Of a stretch of DNA of 20,329 bases, positions 19,895 to 20,329 are shown one piece after another (positions within the stretch are counted from its first letter, which is position 1; each line of letters opens with the position of its first letter). The DNA is from DASVBJ01 sp036375895 (GTDB lineage: Bacteria; Actinomycetota; Actinomycetes; JACCUZ01), in the NCBI GenBank assembly GCA_036375895.1, contig DASVBJ010000018.1, forward strand, positions 1 to 20,329, in the 5' to 3' direction. Made by a program: the position numbers and the translations under genes. Under the pieces are notes generated by a model. That model was given only the letters and a program-made list of their open reading frames with translations, had not been told where the DNA came from and made no database searches.

Positions 19895-20329
19895 GTGGAG
19901 AAGAACCGAGCGACCATCGCGATCGGGGTCGTGGTCTCAACCGCCATGGCAGCCTTGGGGCTCTGGCTGTTCTGGGCAACGGACTCCGACAGTCCCGTGC
20001 TCGTCGCGATCGGGGCCGCTTGCCTCGTCTTGGGGCTGACTGCAGCGGCAGGAGCGGTCAAGGGCTTGGTGCGGCTGGTGCGTCCCGGGGGGCTGGAGCA
20101 GGTCGAGCACGAGTCATGGCTCGAGGCCTCCGCCCCGTATCGGGAACCCGGGCCGTTTCGGGTCATCCTCGAGTCTGGCGGCCGGAAGCAGCTCGACGCG
20201 ATCAAGGCGCTCCGCGATGTCACCGGACTGGACGTGGGCCGTGCGAAGAGCATGGCGGAGGCAACACCCACGTTGGTGACGACGGGCGTGAGTGGGGACA
20301 GTGCCGACCGCATCGCGGAGCTCTTCCGC
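19895..20329 (+). CDS. Membrane-anchored protein with a ribosomal bL12 (L7/L12) C-terminal-like domain (3' truncated by window)
   Basis: 145 codons are visible and the frame is open to the window edge. Residues 7-28 and about 34-56 form two transmembrane helices (ATIAIGVVVSTAMAALGLWLF; VLVAIGAACLVLGLTAAAGA). A linker leads to residues 86-145, which align well with the globular C-terminal domain of L7/L12: FRVILESGGRKQLDAIKALR, then DVTGLDVGRAKSMAEATP and GVSGDSADRIAELF, against the bL12 pattern F.V.L...G..K...IK..R..TGL.L.EAK..V...P..(L)..GV....A..I...L. The segment that would correspond to the factor-binding face (IKxxR, GLxxxxAK) is kept. The N-terminal dimerisation domain and hinge of bL12 are absent, so this is not the ribosomal stalk protein. 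Function unknown; about ten residues should be missing at the C-terminus. Confidence 0.75.
   Translation, partial: MEKNRATIAIGVVVSTAMAALGLWLFWATDSDSPVLVAIGAACLVLGLTAAAGAVKGLVRLVRPGGLEQVEHESWLEASAPYREPGPFRVILESGGRKQLDAIKALRDVTGLDVGRAKSMAEATPTLVTTGVSGDSADRIAELFR

Noticed and set aside
1..20329. CRISPR array, rRNA genes, integrase/attachment sites or prophage genes.
   Set aside because: No regularly spaced repeats, rRNA-like sequence, integrase or phage structural genes were recognised; the single tRNA gene has no adjacent integrase.

Overview
The window is a GC-rich chromosomal segment of an actinobacterium. The evidence is the gene order cysM-murI-(Rv1339-like)-rph-rdgB, the strong G/C third-position bias, frequent GTG starts, many 4-nt stop/start overlaps and several apparently leaderless genes (TANNNT hexamer, then 7-8 nt, then ATG/GTG). 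DUF3618, DUF427, DUF2630 and the CytX/TPP-riboswitch arrangement also fit. I cannot name a genus; it is not Mycobacterium itself, because the rhomboid gene normally between cysM and murI in M. tuberculosis is missing.

Layout. 1-4623: housekeeping cluster with the cysM 3' end, murI, an MBL-fold cyclic-nucleotide phosphodiesterase-like gene, rph and rdgB, interrupted at 411-1597 by a reverse-strand AbiEi/DUF559-type gene bracketed by two hairpins sharing a 14-mer. 4697-6532: tRNA-Leu(UAG), bcp peroxiredoxin and, divergently, a NiCoT nickel/cobalt permease preceded by a Nur-like palindrome. 6595-8193: translationally coupled DUF3618, DUF427 and GroES-like genes, then an MmcQ/YjbR gene. 8386-9794: a cytoplasmic six-Asp-box propeller protein overlapping a MoaD/ThiS-like protein that ends in Gly-Gly; this is the least explained module here. 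9821-12764: FAD-binding dehydrogenase, DUF2630 protein and patatin-like phospholipase.

12817-18751 is a thiamine locus: a reverse-strand operon thiO-thiS-thiG-tenA-thiD behind a TPP riboswitch, thiE divergent from it without a visible riboswitch, and a reverse-strand cytX permease behind a second TPP riboswitch. CytX would import a pyrimidine precursor, TenA would salvage degraded thiamine to HMP, ThiD would phosphorylate it, ThiO/ThiS/ThiG would build the thiazole, and ThiE would join the halves. ThiC, ThiF and ThiL are not in the window.

18843-20329 is more accessory: a GNAT acetyltransferase, a 470-bp scar holding an IS5-type transposase start and the 3' tail of a lost gene, then a membrane-anchored protein with a bL12 (L7/L12) C-terminal-like domain, cut by the window end.
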